Source: Diphasiastrum complanatum (lineage: Eukaryota; Streptophyta; Lycopodiopsida; Lycopodiales; Lycopodiaceae). From it: a stretch of 64,000 nt of DNA. Numbering within the stretch: the stretch's first letter is position 1; each line of letters starts with the position of its first letter. This document shows, piece by piece, positions 21,422 through 32,953 of this stretch. The notes beneath the pieces were generated by a model. The model searched no databases. It had not been told where the DNA came from and saw only the letters and a list, made by a program, of their open reading frames with translations. The translations under genes and the position numbers were made by a program. The stretch covers positions 25,870,274 to 25,934,273 of the forward strand of contig CM055093.1 of assembly GCA_029204225.1 (NCBI GenBank), given 5' to 3'.

Positions 21422-22194
21422 ATGTCGACGGACAGTGTGAAACTACTGATACTAAGAGCCAGTCCCTATGCGATGCGTGCAATCCTGGGTCTAGAGGCGA
21501 AAGGAGTGAAGTACGAGTTAATAGAGGAGGATCTCAGTGCACAAAGCCAACTGTGGCTGGAATCTAACCCTGTCTACAAAAAGATCCCGGTGCTGCTTCA
21601 TGGCGGAAAAGCAATTCCCGAGTCTCTGTTCATCGTTCTGTATGTGGATGAAGCATGGCCAGAACGAGCCGCTTTCTTTCCCAAGGATCCATATGCACGA
21701 GCTATGACACATTTCTGGGGCGATTTTATTGATAAAAAGGTAGCGCACGTTTCAACTTACTGTACTGCTCAATTGTAAAGCTGGAACGACACTAGTATAT
21801 TCCGACATCTGTCTTGGCCACTGCAGATAGTTGATTGGCCACTGCAGATGTTTCAACTAGCTGTCTCCACTATGAAGACCAGAAAACGGGATCCTAAAAA
21901 AGAAGCCGGCGTTGGCGAACTCTATGAAAACTTTTTGACGTTGAGAGCGGATTCACTCAACTTGATGCGAAGCCATTCTTCAACGGAACTGGCATAGGCT
22001 ATGCAGATATATTTCTGGCGCCGTTGGCAGCTTGGTTGCGTTTATTTGTGGAACTGGCAGGTATACGAGCTCCCACAGCGGAAGAAGCTCCAAAATTGCA
22101 CAAGTTTTTTAATGCCATTCGTGAACACCCAGCTACCAAAGTCGCCTTCCCGGATCCAGACGAATTGCTCTCTTACGTTACCATGGCTGCATAG
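21422..22194 (+). pseudogene. tau-class glutathione S-transferase, one frameshift
   Basis: GSTs of this class conjugate glutathione to electrophiles in the cytosol. Exon 1 (21422-21739, 106 codons) holds the thioredoxin-like domain: LRASPYAMR with catalytic Ser14, KKIPVLL with cis-Pro56, and glutathione-contacting Glu67-Ser68 in PESLFIV. It ends DFIDKK at a GT donor, the conserved tau intron site. Exon 2 starts at 21848, or at 21827 if the upstream CAG is used; both keep phase 0. It gives the helical domain (KKEAGVGELYENF, then LDAKPFFNGTGIGYADIFLA, FFNAIREHPATKVAF and DPDELLSYVTMAA) and stops at 22192-22194. Near 21945 the frame shifts, as if one base were lost between LTL and ESGF. Total ~222 residues, normal for tau. 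It is either a young pseudogene or an assembly error. Confidence 0.9.
21740..21847 (+). other. GST intron with duplicated acceptor
   Basis: The intron is 108 bases with a GTAGCG donor. TTGGCCACTGCAGAT occurs twice near its end (21816-21830 and 21836-21849), giving two CAG acceptors 21 bases apart. Both leave the frame open. Confidence 0.7.
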
Positions 22195-22470
22195 TAGATA
22201 AAGTAGAAAGATACCGTATAGACTGGCGGCGGGCGGCTGGTGACGCAGAGCCCAGATTTCACTTGAATCGTTAATTTAACGGGCGGCTTCCGCATGGGAG
22301 GAGACAATAAAGTTTTGTTTTTTTATATATATATGTATAATAAGTGTTCCACATGTGGAATTTTGGAAGTACATGATATTGATAGTGCATTTGTACTCTT
22401 AGGCATTGGTAAAAAAACTTCATACAAACCTCGTGCATAAAAAATTGGCAAGGTTTTCATGGAATTGATA
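22195..22470 (+). other. GST 3' UTR and poly(A) signal region
   Basis: AATAAA lies at 22306-22311, about 112 bases after the stop. The stretch 22204-22470 recurs at 39274-39905 without any GST coding sequence. From 22470 to 22770 nothing is recognised. Confidence 0.65.
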
Positions 22471-22773
22471 CAATCATTTTACATGTAAACAACTCGTTTA
22501 TGAGTATTTTTTAATTGACATCAATATAGATTCTTACAATCAGGTTGTGTTCATAGTGTAATACTGGAATGCAATTTTCTATATTGATAAAAAGACATGA
22601 TGATTGGCATGTATTTGATGATAGTGAATCTCAATGTTCTTCCATAAGTTGGATTGTTTCGCCAATATCTCTGCATTTGATCTCGAACGCATGTCTTTTA
22701 TGTAACTGCATATAACTCATACAAAGTGAGTTAAAATTAGTACAAAGATTGTATTAGAAAGTTTTGATTGAAA

Positions 22774-23985
22774 CTATTCACAAAAGATCAAGTGTTTACA
22801 GTTACTTACGAGTTTATCATTGAAAATGAATCTGAAGTCTAAAAGTACATCATCTTGTAGGAGCAATAGTTCCTGCCTAATGTAATTTAGACTCCAATCT
22901 TCTTCCACAACACACGTCAAAAAGACATCATTGTATATAATTTCAATATTTTTTTGTTTTGAATTTCCACTAGTTTCCAAGTCTTGATCAAGTGGCACTC
23001 ATTTACCTTTATTTTTTTTCCATCTTTGATAATGGAGGCATAAGCTCAACATTTGTTTTTCAATTTGATAATGGAAGCACGTGGAAGACATTTTAATTTT
23101 GCATTCTATTTCTCTATCTGATCTTTTGTCCCAGCCTTCATCCATAAGTTCAGATAAACTATTTGATAAATTTTTGCATACAAACGACGTTGGGGTTTTG
23201 TGTACATTGACACTTGAAAAGAAATCCATAAATATATTCAAGGAAATAAACCAACTCAATCTGACTCTTTTTGATCTCATGCTCATTTTTTAAAGAATTT
23301 TTTACATCATTATATATTTTGAAACTGTAGCATCTGGTGCAATCCATTCATCACTTTCAAAACCAGGTAATGGAATTGGTACTATTCGTCCAAATTTTCC
23401 TTTTGTATCAGGAATGTACATTGATTCATAAAAAAAGATCCCACTATGAGCTATATCTTTTGCAGTTCTACCTCGATATTGCAGCATAACATCTAACACA
23501 CCTGCTAAAGATCCACTCGGCTCTCATTCATGTATGTTGGATGGATAAAAATCTACAAGAGAAAAATGATCAGATTGGCAAGTTTACTATTAGATATTTA
23601 TGAATGACAAAAATCTAAGTATAAAAAATATCAATACTCACAGTTGCTTTTTTTTGTGATCCTGACAGTTGAATCCTTGCACATTTATCTCTGAATGCAT
23701 ATATACATGTTGGACAAGAATTTCATAAATAGATTTTCCTCCTGATTAAGTTCTGAAATCCAAAATTCTGGCCCAATAAGATCGAAATGATAGTTTTGAT
23801 CTTTTGCTTTTTCGAAATGCTCCTCTTGATGATGGATGCATCAAAACCCAAAATCTTTTTGAATATTTTCTTGGCACCCATAATCCATTATCATCTGCCT
23901 CGTTGAATAGAAGCACAAAGTCGATTGAGGAGCACGGCTTCCCTGATGGCGTTATTTGTAATGTGCAGGCAAAAATTTGAAACAA
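22774..23985 (-). pseudogene. unidentified spliced gene remnant
   Basis: On the minus strand, 23985-23746 reads ITPSGKPCSSIDFVLLFNEA and DDNGLWVPRKYSKRFWVLMH. A segment with CPTCIYAFRDKCKDSTVRI then leads to a GTGAGT donor at 23641. An 89-base intron (23641-23553) ends TTTTCTCTTGTAG. The next exon reads GVLDVMLQYRGRTAKDIAHS, then PIPLPGFESDEWIAPDATV. Further left, 22998-22774 reads IEIIYNDVFLTCVVEEDWSL and DDVLLDFRFIFNDKLVS. In-frame stops and shifts separate the pieces. The region is not repeated elsewhere in the window. The splice sites suggest a real former gene; the family is unknown to me. Confidence 0.4.
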
Positions 23986-24889
23986 TGAACTATAAATCTG
24001 AAAATTTGCGTAGACAAAAAGCCATGAATCTGAGAAAATGTGTTGGCATAAATCTGAAACACTATTCTATTTGGCGCCACGAATTAACTCTGGTTAACCC
24101 TGTTAACCATGATTTCACAATGCATATACATTAATGGTACATCGATTTTCTCATCTCAACCATCTGTCATATTCATTTTCAATATTTTTGGGTCTCTTCG
24201 GGCAGTGATGGGCTGGAAGGGCAGGCCTCATCAACCAATAGCATTTTCACATGATGCTCGACGAAACAACAATATAGTTTAAAAGTTTTTATTTTATTTA
24301 TATTTGGAAAATTCTACGTTACGTAGAACTCCAATTTCAAGGTTTCAATTGGTCCACATGGCAACGAAAATAGGAAAAAAAATAAGAAAACATATTTTTC
24401 AAAGGCCCTCTTTGGGCTCTAAGTTTCTCTAATGTATTTCGAAATTCAGATTAAAAAAGGATTGATGTTGTTGTTGCTGCTGCCTCTGTTTGTGCGTTCA
24501 TGCACCCTAGGACTCCGAATTTTCTATTACCTTAACTACGGATATCTTCTTAAAAATTGCCTACTAGTCCTTCTATCATAGCTTTCAATTCAACTGACTT
24601 CTTCAAGTACAAAAAAAAGATCAAACTTGTGAGTATTACGATAGCAATAAACACAAACTTGACACCCAAGATAATATACTTGCCTCGTCTAGGCTAAACC
24701 CTCTGGAGGAACAAAGTAGTCAGTCATTGCTCTATCGTTTAACGCTTTTCTTCTCGGATTAGTCACGGTTTCATATGCTTCCTATATGGCTATGAACTGC
24801 CTCGTGCATTATTTGACTTCCTAGGGGCACACAGATCTTCGTGATATCTCATGGCCATATGCATGTGTGTTGCTTTTATGTCTGGCTAT

Positions 24890-26020
24890 GCCCCAATACT
24901 CGGTAAAGACTAGGAACATCAACAACAACTGTGTTTTCCTAAAGAGAAAAAGACACATGGCAAAACATCTTGCTCTTCTAGGAGCAACAAAAAATAGAAA
25001 CCCAACTCGAATCTTAAAGAAACCCACATATCATCCCTACCCCAATATTAATATTTTATCCTTATGCTTATGTGAAGGCTTGATGGTTCGTCTGAATCCA
25101 TGCGAATTTTAGATGTTTTGAACTCGATCTGCACCAGCATACAAAATTTGAAAGCATCAGCATCGGATCTCTAACTTCCTTGCAAAAATTCTCAGTTCTC
25201 AATTCTCTTCTAAACTCTTGGTTGCTGTCCTATATCATTTGGAGTGTACTTGCCGTCCCAATTTATAGAGATAGTAAAGGCCCTTTTCAAAGCTAAAAAC
25301 CAAAGAAATCTTATGTGCTGAAAAACAAAGCTCCATTCATGCATAATAAAGCACCACATTCTCATGTCTTTGCTCTCATGTATGTGCATTGTTTGCATGA
25401 GTTCGAAAGAACTTTTTAATGGGAATAGATGCATGTTAGTTTAGCCCTCAACCAAGGTTGAGGCCTTGAAAGTTTTGGCTGTCACAATATAGTATCCTTT
25501 AATGTTGACTTTTTTCCAAACTCCATTGACTGACCTCACCACATAGTATTGCCTTTGCAAGGCAAGACAGAAAATGTGACTCCTTGCTTGAAGAAATGAC
25601 ATTTTCTATTTGGTAAATGCAACTCCTTGCTTTGAAGACAAGCAACACTCTATTTACTATGCATGACTCCATGCCATGAAGAAATGTGAGTCTTGATCTA
25701 CTAAGTGCAACTCCCATGATGAAAAATGTTAAATAGAAACAACTCCTTATTTGTTAATCATGTGATAACTTCCTACTAATTGTCTGACTCCCATGTTCAA
25801 TAAAATTTATGACTTCCATTGGTTGGCTTGTAGGACAGATATGATGTGGAGCATCTAAGGAACAAAATTGTCTTTACAAGAGAGTGTAAACATCTTCATC
25901 TCCATTCTCCTTGAGTAAGGGAGCATAAAGTTACCATTTCATATGCTTATGATATTTAACAGCCTCATTACTTTAGAGCTTTTTTTGTTTTCTCTTCTTC
26001 AATGTAGGCCCCTAGTGACC
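24890..26020. repeat. dispersed repeat related to 3084-4240
   Basis: Shares GTGTTTTCCT...GAGAAAAAGA, CCACATATCATCCCTACCCC and ACCAAGGTTGAGGCCTTGAAAG blocks with 3084-4240 in direct orientation, with indels. It is a third, more diverged copy of part of the segmental-duplication unit. No gene is seen in it, nor in 23986-24889. Confidence 0.75.
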
Positions 26021-26562
26021 CTATCATATTTTGCTCTCACTTCTTGTAAATCTTGATCATAATCAATATATAGCATCAAGTATTTCTAGCAATTAAAAAA
26101 AATAGTTTGTTACCATCAATGTTACAACTTAAATCTCATCAATAACTCTAACCAATTTTTTACTTAGGTGTACAAAGATTAAGATGAAAAACTACATGTG
26201 CTAATAATCACATGACTCATGCTAATTACAGTGGCCAAGTAGAAACTAACACTCTACGATAATTCATGTGCTATATAATACCATGAAAGTCATAGAGGGT
26301 TATTATGCCAAAAAATATTATTAATAAATTGTAATATATTTGTTACCATGAATGCGTTAGAGAAGGTCCCAATGTTAAAAGGGCCTTTTCTCAAGGTTCT
26401 TTTTTTTTTCTTTCACTTTTTATGTACATGTGGCCCAATTGTCTTTTGACATAGTGGCTTCTGTGTAACGTAACTTTTTTATTCCACATTAAAAATGGCA
26501 TAACTTTTTAGTGGTAAGTCCGATTTGCGTGGAGTTTGGTGCGATATAAAGCGCTCGACAAG

Positions 26563-27026
26563 CACTTTCCAATGATATCATACATGAAATACTTCCAAGC
26601 TACAGTTAAAACGTTATGGCAAGTAAAATGTATTAGTTGAACGTAGCGTTGTAATATTTTAATAATACAAAGGGGACTTTGCACTATTTTTTAAAAGGAC
26701 CCTTTGGAATTCAAAACTCTCCTAATGTCAAAACTCAAATCTCATATGAAATTTTTTTCTACCAAGGCCTTTAGAAATTTTTTCACAACTTTCTTGCTGA
26801 AGTTTCTAAACAAAAATCCATGCTTGTCCAATGATATCGTACATGACATACTTCCAAGAAGCTATAGTTAAAACGTTATGGCAAGTCAAATGTATTAGCT
26901 GAAAATAGTGTTTTAATATTTTAATAATACAAACGTGATTTTTGCACTATTTTTTAGAAGGATCTTTTGGAACTCAAAACTCTCCTAATGTCAAAACTCA
27001 AATCTCATATGAAATTTTTTTTCTTT
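26563..27026. repeat. ~260-bp tandem duplication
   Basis: CCAATGATATC(A/G)TACATGA starts at about 26569 and 26828. Both units continue with AAAACGTTATGGCAAGT, TTTTAATAATAC and CTCCTAATGTCAAAACTCAA. A third partial copy lies at about 42887-43030, where it replaces part of duplication copy 2. The flanks at 26021-26560 and 27030-27330 hold no recognised gene. Confidence 0.75.
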
Positions 27027-27334
27027 CTATGTATTCATCATAACCTAACCCTAACATCTAACCTAAAGATCCACTTGATCCACCCTATTTAAGGTCAATG
27101 CCTCGAGATCCAAAAACAATGAGAAAAATGCTATTTTTAGCTCCTACTTTTTCTCTACCCTATCTATGCACTCTTTGGACATATCACAAAGGTACCATTC
27201 CAAAACTAGGTTAATGATTTAACTTAGAATAAGGTATGCTATGCTTTTGACATGTGTGACATCCCACAACATGGCCTCGAAGTCATTTACAAGTGGTAAT
27301 TGTGCAAACTTGTTTGTGTAAATTTAACAATACA

Positions 27335-27470
27335 ATGACCTTTGCAACACATGCTATGAAATGCTCCCAAACAATAATTTGTTGATTGAGGATGCTCCAT
27401 ACAAAGCTTACATGAATCCACCTAGTAATGAGATTATTCTTGATCCTTTTGAATACAATTCAACTTGATT
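27335..27470 (+). pseudogene. unidentified conserved ORF fragment, plus-strand copy
   Basis: Reads NNNLLIEDAPYKAYMNPP and SNEIILDPFEYN, the peptide also encoded on the minus strand at 4332-4580 and 43776-44010. It is followed by 27470-27870, where a few short frames (for example KEHYSRRYTFQDRETCQG) have no recognisable identity. Confidence 0.35.
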
Positions 27471-27869
27471 GGGTGTGGTTATTCTTCATTTCCACCTTAT
27501 AGGTTACCAACTACTCCTTTGACTATTTTTCACATCAAGGAGCATTATTCAAGAAGGTACACTTTCCAAGATAGAGAAACATGTCAAGGAAAAAGAGTTT
27601 TCTATGCATACTCACAACAAAAATCTTTTATATCAGTATCACAAAAGAGAAAAAAAGTGTAGAAGAGATGTTTTGACAACATTCACTCTCCTAAATTTAT
27701 GTCACAAACTTGAGCAAGAAAGAAATAAACAATTTATGCTCCCACACTCAAGGAGAATGGACATGGCCAAGTGAACCAATCACGATCATCAAGGCACCAC
27801 AAAATAATAATTGTAAGCATAAGCCTCTTCATAAAATTCAACAACCAAAAATAAGCTTTCAACTTCTTG

Positions 27870-28110
27870 AATTGCACCATGGCATCAACATAGGTGGTTA
27901 TTGAATCTAAAGTTCCAGCAAAAAAAAAAAAACCAAAAGAAAACAAAGCAAAATCTTAAGTGCCTTTCACATAACGCAAAATGCGTTTAGTTGCCTTCCA
28001 ATGCGTTTCTGTAGGTGCTGCAATAAATTGACTTACAATGCCAACAACATAGCATATATCTCGTCTAGTCGTGGTAAGGTAAATCAAGCTTCCCTCATCC
28101 ATCATTATTG
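27870..28110 (-). pseudogene. Ty1/copia RT-RNase H fragment
   Basis: The minus-strand frame reads [20 protein letters not shown], then [20 protein letters not shown] and LRYVKGT. This is the conserved copia stretch between RT and RNase H (usually YLTxTRPDI...HWKAxKRILRYLKGT). A stop replaces the residue after KGT, and a degraded RNase H start (LDSITTYVDA) follows. It differs in sequence from the copia element at 28.8-33.7 kb, so it is a separate, older insertion. Confidence 0.75.
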
Positions 28111-28708
28111 CATTTCACGGATGATTCCAGTTCAGTACGTGGTCATTATATTGATCATCCTGATTTGGTTGCTGATGACGATGAAGAATGTGTAAGTGTT
28201 TAAACTTCCTTGCATTACGATATTTCTAATCACAGAATGTGTTTTTGCTAACAAATTTCCTATTGCAGAATGCTCTCATAATAGATGATTTTGCTGCAAG
28301 ACGAGGTGGTTTCAGACAACCTGCATCGTCTTTCCAGAGGGATAGTAGACTTGGCCACTATCTTAGGCATTTCCTGAAGAATGAAATCTGTATTGCTCAT
28401 TCCAAGCTGAGCCCAGTCGGGGAGACTCTTATAATGGCAGTTAAAGCTTTATCATTTTACCTAGGAGGACATAAATTTGAAAAGACAAATAAGATCATTT
28501 TGTCAAAAGATCTTATGTTTTGAACATTTTAGGCTGTACTGATGGGAATGTTCCTTTAAGGAGCTCCCATTATTCATTGCATTCCACTTATATTGAGCTT
28601 ACTGGAAATAAGCATAATGCACATCTATTAGATGCATACGTTAGCAGAGAATTTTTTCATGACAATACTGCCATAGAATCTGACACAAGATCTGATGATC
28701 AATAGTTG
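28111..28708 (+). pseudogene. unidentified two-exon gene fragment
   Basis: Exon 1 ends HYIDHPDLVADDDEEC at 28191 with a GTAAGT donor. A 77-base intron (28192-28268) ends CCTATTGCAG. Exon 2 continues in phase 0 with NALIIDDFAARRGGFRQPAS, GHYLRHFLKNEICIAHSKLS and MAVKALSFYLGGHKFE, stopping at 28521-28523. A different frame then carries LGCTDGNVPLRSSHYSLHST and LLDAYVSREFFHDNT to a stop at 28706-28708, so a frameshift near 28520 is likely. I cannot name the family. Its 5' part is cut off by the copia fragment at 27870-28110. Confidence 0.4.
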
Positions 28709-28854
28709 ACACTTTGTATTTTGGTATAATACAATCAATACATTTACATTGAGTATTTCTCCTTTCTTGTTCAATGAATTTGCAAAGCAATTCTGAACCT
28801 GTCATGATTTGATGATAATGATGATTTTATACTCAACAATCATCTAATTTTTTC

Positions 28855-29202
28855 TTCCTGTCTTGCTTTTTGGAAAGCCAAGATATTAGATTGCCTCCAA
28901 GAAAGATAGTGTATGCACTAATAGACTTTCAATCCATCTTGTCACTTGCAAAATCCGAATCCGAGTAGCTAACAATGGATAGATCTTCACTTTTATAAAG
29001 TAGACCATAATCACAAGATGAAGATACATATCTTAGAATCCTCTTGGCCATCTTCCAATGATGAATCTTAGGATCTTGCATAAATTGACTCAATTTGTGC
29101 ACACAAAAACTTAAATCGGGCCTAGTAATGGTAAGCCTGATCAAGGAGCCTACAAGACTCCTAAAAAGTGTGATGTCCTCGAAGGATCTTTTATCACCTT
29201 TA
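28855..29202 (-). pseudogene. copia RNase H, partial
   Basis: Frames read IRLTITRPDLSFCVHKLSQF, then HHWKMAKRILRYVSSSCDYG and YSDSDFASDKMD, followed after a stop by KSISAYTIFLGGNLISWLSK. These are the RT-RNase H connection and the N-terminal RNase H of copia elements. Truncation after SKKQ removes the rest, including later catalytic residues. Confidence 0.75.
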
Positions 29203-30504
29203 TTAGGATATTTTACAATTTACTCCATTGGAGTATCTATTAGAATTTTCCATATTAGAATGATCTTTATAAAAATCAATCTCTAGGCCTAGGATGTAAT
29301 GTATTTCTCCTAGATCTTGCATTTTAAACTCACATCCAAGTGCTAGCTTAGTTTCATCAACGAGCTTGATACAACTTCCACAAAGAATAATGTCATCAAC
29401 ATAACTTAGAATAATGACAATATCACTATCAAGAAACTTTAGATACATGGAAAGATCATAGTCACTAAGAGTAAATCCTAGTGAGATAAGGAAAGAATTA
29501 AGTCTTGAATACAATGATCTTGGTGCTTGCTTGAGTGCATAAAGACTTTTGAAGAGCAAACACACTTTGGACTCATCCTTGATGAATCCTTGAGGTTGTT
29601 CCATATAGATCTCCTCCTCAAGATAATTATTTAGAAAAGCATTGGATACATCTAATTGGAACACCTTCCACTTAAAGAAAAAAGCAAGAAAAATAAGAAT
29701 TCTTATTGTCACCATCTTTGCAACGGGTGCAAAGGTCTCCTCATAATCAAGTCTATGGATTTTAGAAAATCCTTTGGCACATAATCTTGTTTTATACTTG
29801 TTAATGGTGCCATCATGATTGTACTTGATCCGAAAAACCCATTTGCAACCAATCACATGCTTGTTGGATGGAGGATCCACAAGCTCCCAAGTATTGTTGG
29901 TGATCAATGCATCATACTCTTGCTTCAAGGCATCATACCACTCCTTGGTATTGAGTGCCTCTTGTACATTCTTTGGCTCTTCATGAGAGACATAAAAAAC
30001 ATAATTAGTGGAATCAAGATCCACTTGTTTGCCTTTGTCAACATATGAGAGCCTCTTAGGCTCAGATCTATCTCTCATGGATCTTCTTGGTGAGAAAATC
30101 CTAGGAGAGTCTTCTTCAATTCTCGACCCCATCACATCATAATTGTCTTCAAAATCAACAATAGGTGATGCATCCATAGACTTCTTGATCTCGGCCTCTT
30201 CAAAAGATGAATGTTGATCTTCATGAAAGACATCTCTACTTTCAATAACTTGAGAAGTAGAGAGTACAAAGACTCTATAGGCCTTTTTGGTGGATGAGTA
30301 TCCAACCATGATCCCTTTGCATGCACCAGGATCTTCCTTCTTCCTTGTTTCCAAGGGAATATGGGCAAAGCATATGCATCCAAAAACTCCAAGGTGACCA
30401 ACCTTAGGCTTCTTCAAATATAAGATTTTATATGGTGACTTTCCTCCAAGAGCTATATGTGGGAGCCTATTACAAAGATAATTTGCACAATGGCTTCTCC
30501 CCAA
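29203..30504 (-). pseudogene. copia integrase C-terminus and reverse transcriptase
   Basis: An open frame of 433 codons. Residues ~1-60 (GKSPYKILYLKKPKVGHLGV, FGCICFAHIP) are the integrase C-terminal extension. RT follows: EWYDALKQEYDALITNNTWE, GCKWVFRIKYNHDGTINKYK, QLDVSNAFLNNYLEEEIYME and the catalytic SYVDDIILCG. The YVDD motif and the VSNAFL block are intact. A frameshift near 29203 separates it from RNase H. In an intact element this enzyme copies element RNA into cDNA in cytoplasmic particles. Confidence 0.88.
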
Positions 30505-31057
30505 AAAAATTTGGGCAAAGATGCCTCAATTCTCATAGATTTTGCACATTCACATAGAGATTTATTCTTTCTCTTGGCCACTCCATTTTGAGTTAGAGAA
30601 TAGGCACAAGAGAACTCTCTTTTAATGCCTTCAAGCTCACAAAGATCATGAAATTTATTGGAGATATATTCACCACCTCCATCACATCTAAGAGCTTTAA
30701 TCTTGAATGAGAATTGCTTCTCTACATAAGATTTGAAAATAAGAAAATGATCAAACACCATAGATTTATAAGCAAGAAGATATATCCAAGTGAATCTTGT
30801 GAAATCATCAATGAAAGTAACAAAACAAGTGGCTCCTCCCTTGCTTATAGTTGATGAGAAATGCACATCCGAGTGGATTAACTCCAAAGGATGCTTACTT
30901 GTGATAGAAGATCTTGTAAATGGCTTTTTGTGAGATTTAGCAAATAGCACAAGCCTCACAAGGCTTGATCTTCTGGGAGAATGACTTTGGCAAGCCAATA
31001 GCTTTGGCCTCTTTGATCATAGAGAGCATAGATTTGTATTTGGGATGTCCCGACCTC
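30453..31057 (-). pseudogene. copia integrase
   Basis: A shifted frame at 31057-30960 carries the zinc-binding start (SGHPKYKSMLSMIKEAKAIG). 30998-30453 gives the core: LELIHSDVHFSSTISKGG (first Asp), FIDDFTRFTWIYLL, LRCDGGGEYISNKFHDLCEL (second Asp) and TQNGVAKRKNKSLCECAKSM, which holds the Glu position. It overlaps the RT frame by 52 bases through a frameshift. Confidence 0.8.
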
Positions 31058-32196
31058 CTATGCCATAATTCCTCCATAGAGCTTGTTCACAAGAGCAACA
31101 TTACAATAATTCACATATTCATTTGGATCTAGATTATAGATGCCTCCAAATCTAGATCCTAATGCAAGTATTCCATCATTCTTCTTGATAGTACAAATAT
31201 CAACATTGAATTTTACATCAAGGCCATTATCAAGCAATTGGCCAACACTAATAAGATTCTTGGTAAGCTTAGGTACATAAAGAACTCTAGAGAGAGAAAG
31301 AACTTTAGAGGATGCAAGCTTCAAGGGAATGTTCCCTATGCCTTCAATAGGACATTCAAAATCATTTGCAGTGTATATTGATTTCTTGACTCCATCATAA
31401 GGTGCAATAGAAGAGAAAGAATCTTTGGAGCTACACATATGTGAAGAGGCTCCACTATCAATATACCACAAGCCGTCCTTCTTGAAAGGAGTGGATGAGA
31501 AGCTAGAGACCATAAGAGATCTCTCTCCATTACTTGCAATAGTATCTTCCTTCCCTTTGTGATTGTCCTTGGCAAAGAGGGCTTTGCCATCATTACGAGT
31601 GAGAGAAAGCTTGTCCATCCTCAAGAGCTTATACTCTTGTCTTGATTCTTCAAAAATTAGCACACTTTGGAGAGCCTCCAAACTTGGTAGCTCCTCCTTA
31701 ATGGCATAGGATTGGACAAGGTTATCAAATTCACTTTTTAAGCCATTGAGAATGACTTGGACTAGCTCATTTTGATTGATTGAATCACCAATGCAGGCAA
31801 GCTCTCTATGAATATGTTTTACTCTCAAAACATAACTAGATGCACTCTCATCACTCTTTTGGCTACTTTGAAAGATTTGATTTCTAAGAGTGAGGAGCCT
31901 AGAGGTGTTCTTAGCCTCATAGATAGTCTTGAGACAATCCCAAGCTTCTTTGGTTGTTGTACAAGTACCTATCTCCCTCAATATCTCATTAGAGACATTC
32001 ATCTTACTGTAGTGGAGAGCCATCCTATCTCTCTTTTTGTATTTTTGAACCTCTTGAAGAACTTGTGGTTCTTCTTCAAGGCCAATAACTATGTCCATCA
32101 CGTCTTGAAGGATCAAGAAGGACACCATCCTCATCTTCCAAATTGAATAGTTTGAAGTGGACAATCTTTCACTTGGTTCCAACAAAGATGAACTCA
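31058..32196 (-). pseudogene. copia gag and protease, zinc knuckle deleted
   Basis: The ATG at 32196 begins MSSSLLEPSERLSTSNYSIW. The gag core is intact and here keeps EAWDCL, where the 17.9-kb copy has a stop. After AKDNHKG the sequence jumps to KEDTIAS. Compared with 17670-18597, 70 codons (210 bases) including the CCHC zinc knuckle are missing in frame. The aspartic protease signature LWYIDSGASSHMC follows, then the pre-integrase segment (RVLYVPKLTKNLISVGQLLD). The frame stops at 31058 just before the integrase zinc finger. Confidence 0.88.
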
Positions 32197-32941
32197 TTGA
32201 AGCCCTTTGAAGTGAAGAAAACTCAAATGATGAACAATAAATGTTGCTACAAACTCTCAATAGGATCCAATACTATCTCCTCCTATGAAAGATCTTGCAA
32301 CTATTTGTGAATTGATTCTCACTAGCTACACAAATCTCTCTAAAACAAAATCTATTTCACATCAAATGATGAACTATGGAAAAAGTTAGGATCATTTACT
32401 CTTAGCACGTGTGAAATACACTAAGTAACCAAATTTGACTCAAACTCAATGATATTGCATGAAGCAAATTGGCTATGATCTCAAAACAATGTCTAGATCA
32501 CTTATACATGAGATTGGTAACCATACAACTGTGAACAGAGATTTAACAAGCAATATCTTGACCAAACCAAATGTGTCCACCCAGGTCTAGGTGCCCTACC
32601 TAACCCTCTTCAAAAGCTTATTACTTTTGATTGGCTCAACCAAATGAATGAAACTGATTGCAACATAAACTAGACAAAAATAGCTTCAAAACAAGCTATC
32701 AAGCAAGATAAATGGATCAAGCATGAGAGAGAACTCTCAATATGAAATTGGATGTTCTTCACACGTGTCTAAGCAACTGATTCTGTACAGTACCAGGTCA
32801 AACCCAATCAATGCCCTATTGATCTCTTTTGATCCAAAATTTGACAAGATAACTAGGAAAATGGATCTTGACAATTTCTAGCTCAAGATTGATGAAAAGT
32901 TTTCATTTAAATGGATCAAAATGGATGGTACTCTTAGGTAG

Positions 32942-32953
32942 GCTCTGATACCA
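32942..32953 (-). other. primer binding site, tRNA-iMet
   Basis: TGGTATCAGAGC on the minus strand, immediately inside the 5' LTR. The ~745 bases between here and the gag start (32197-32941) are the untranslated leader, homologous to 16925-17669. Confidence 0.85.

Noticed and set aside
31808-32146. 112-codon plus-strand ORF (and 17730-18104 minus)
   Set aside because: Antisense shadow of the copia gag frame.
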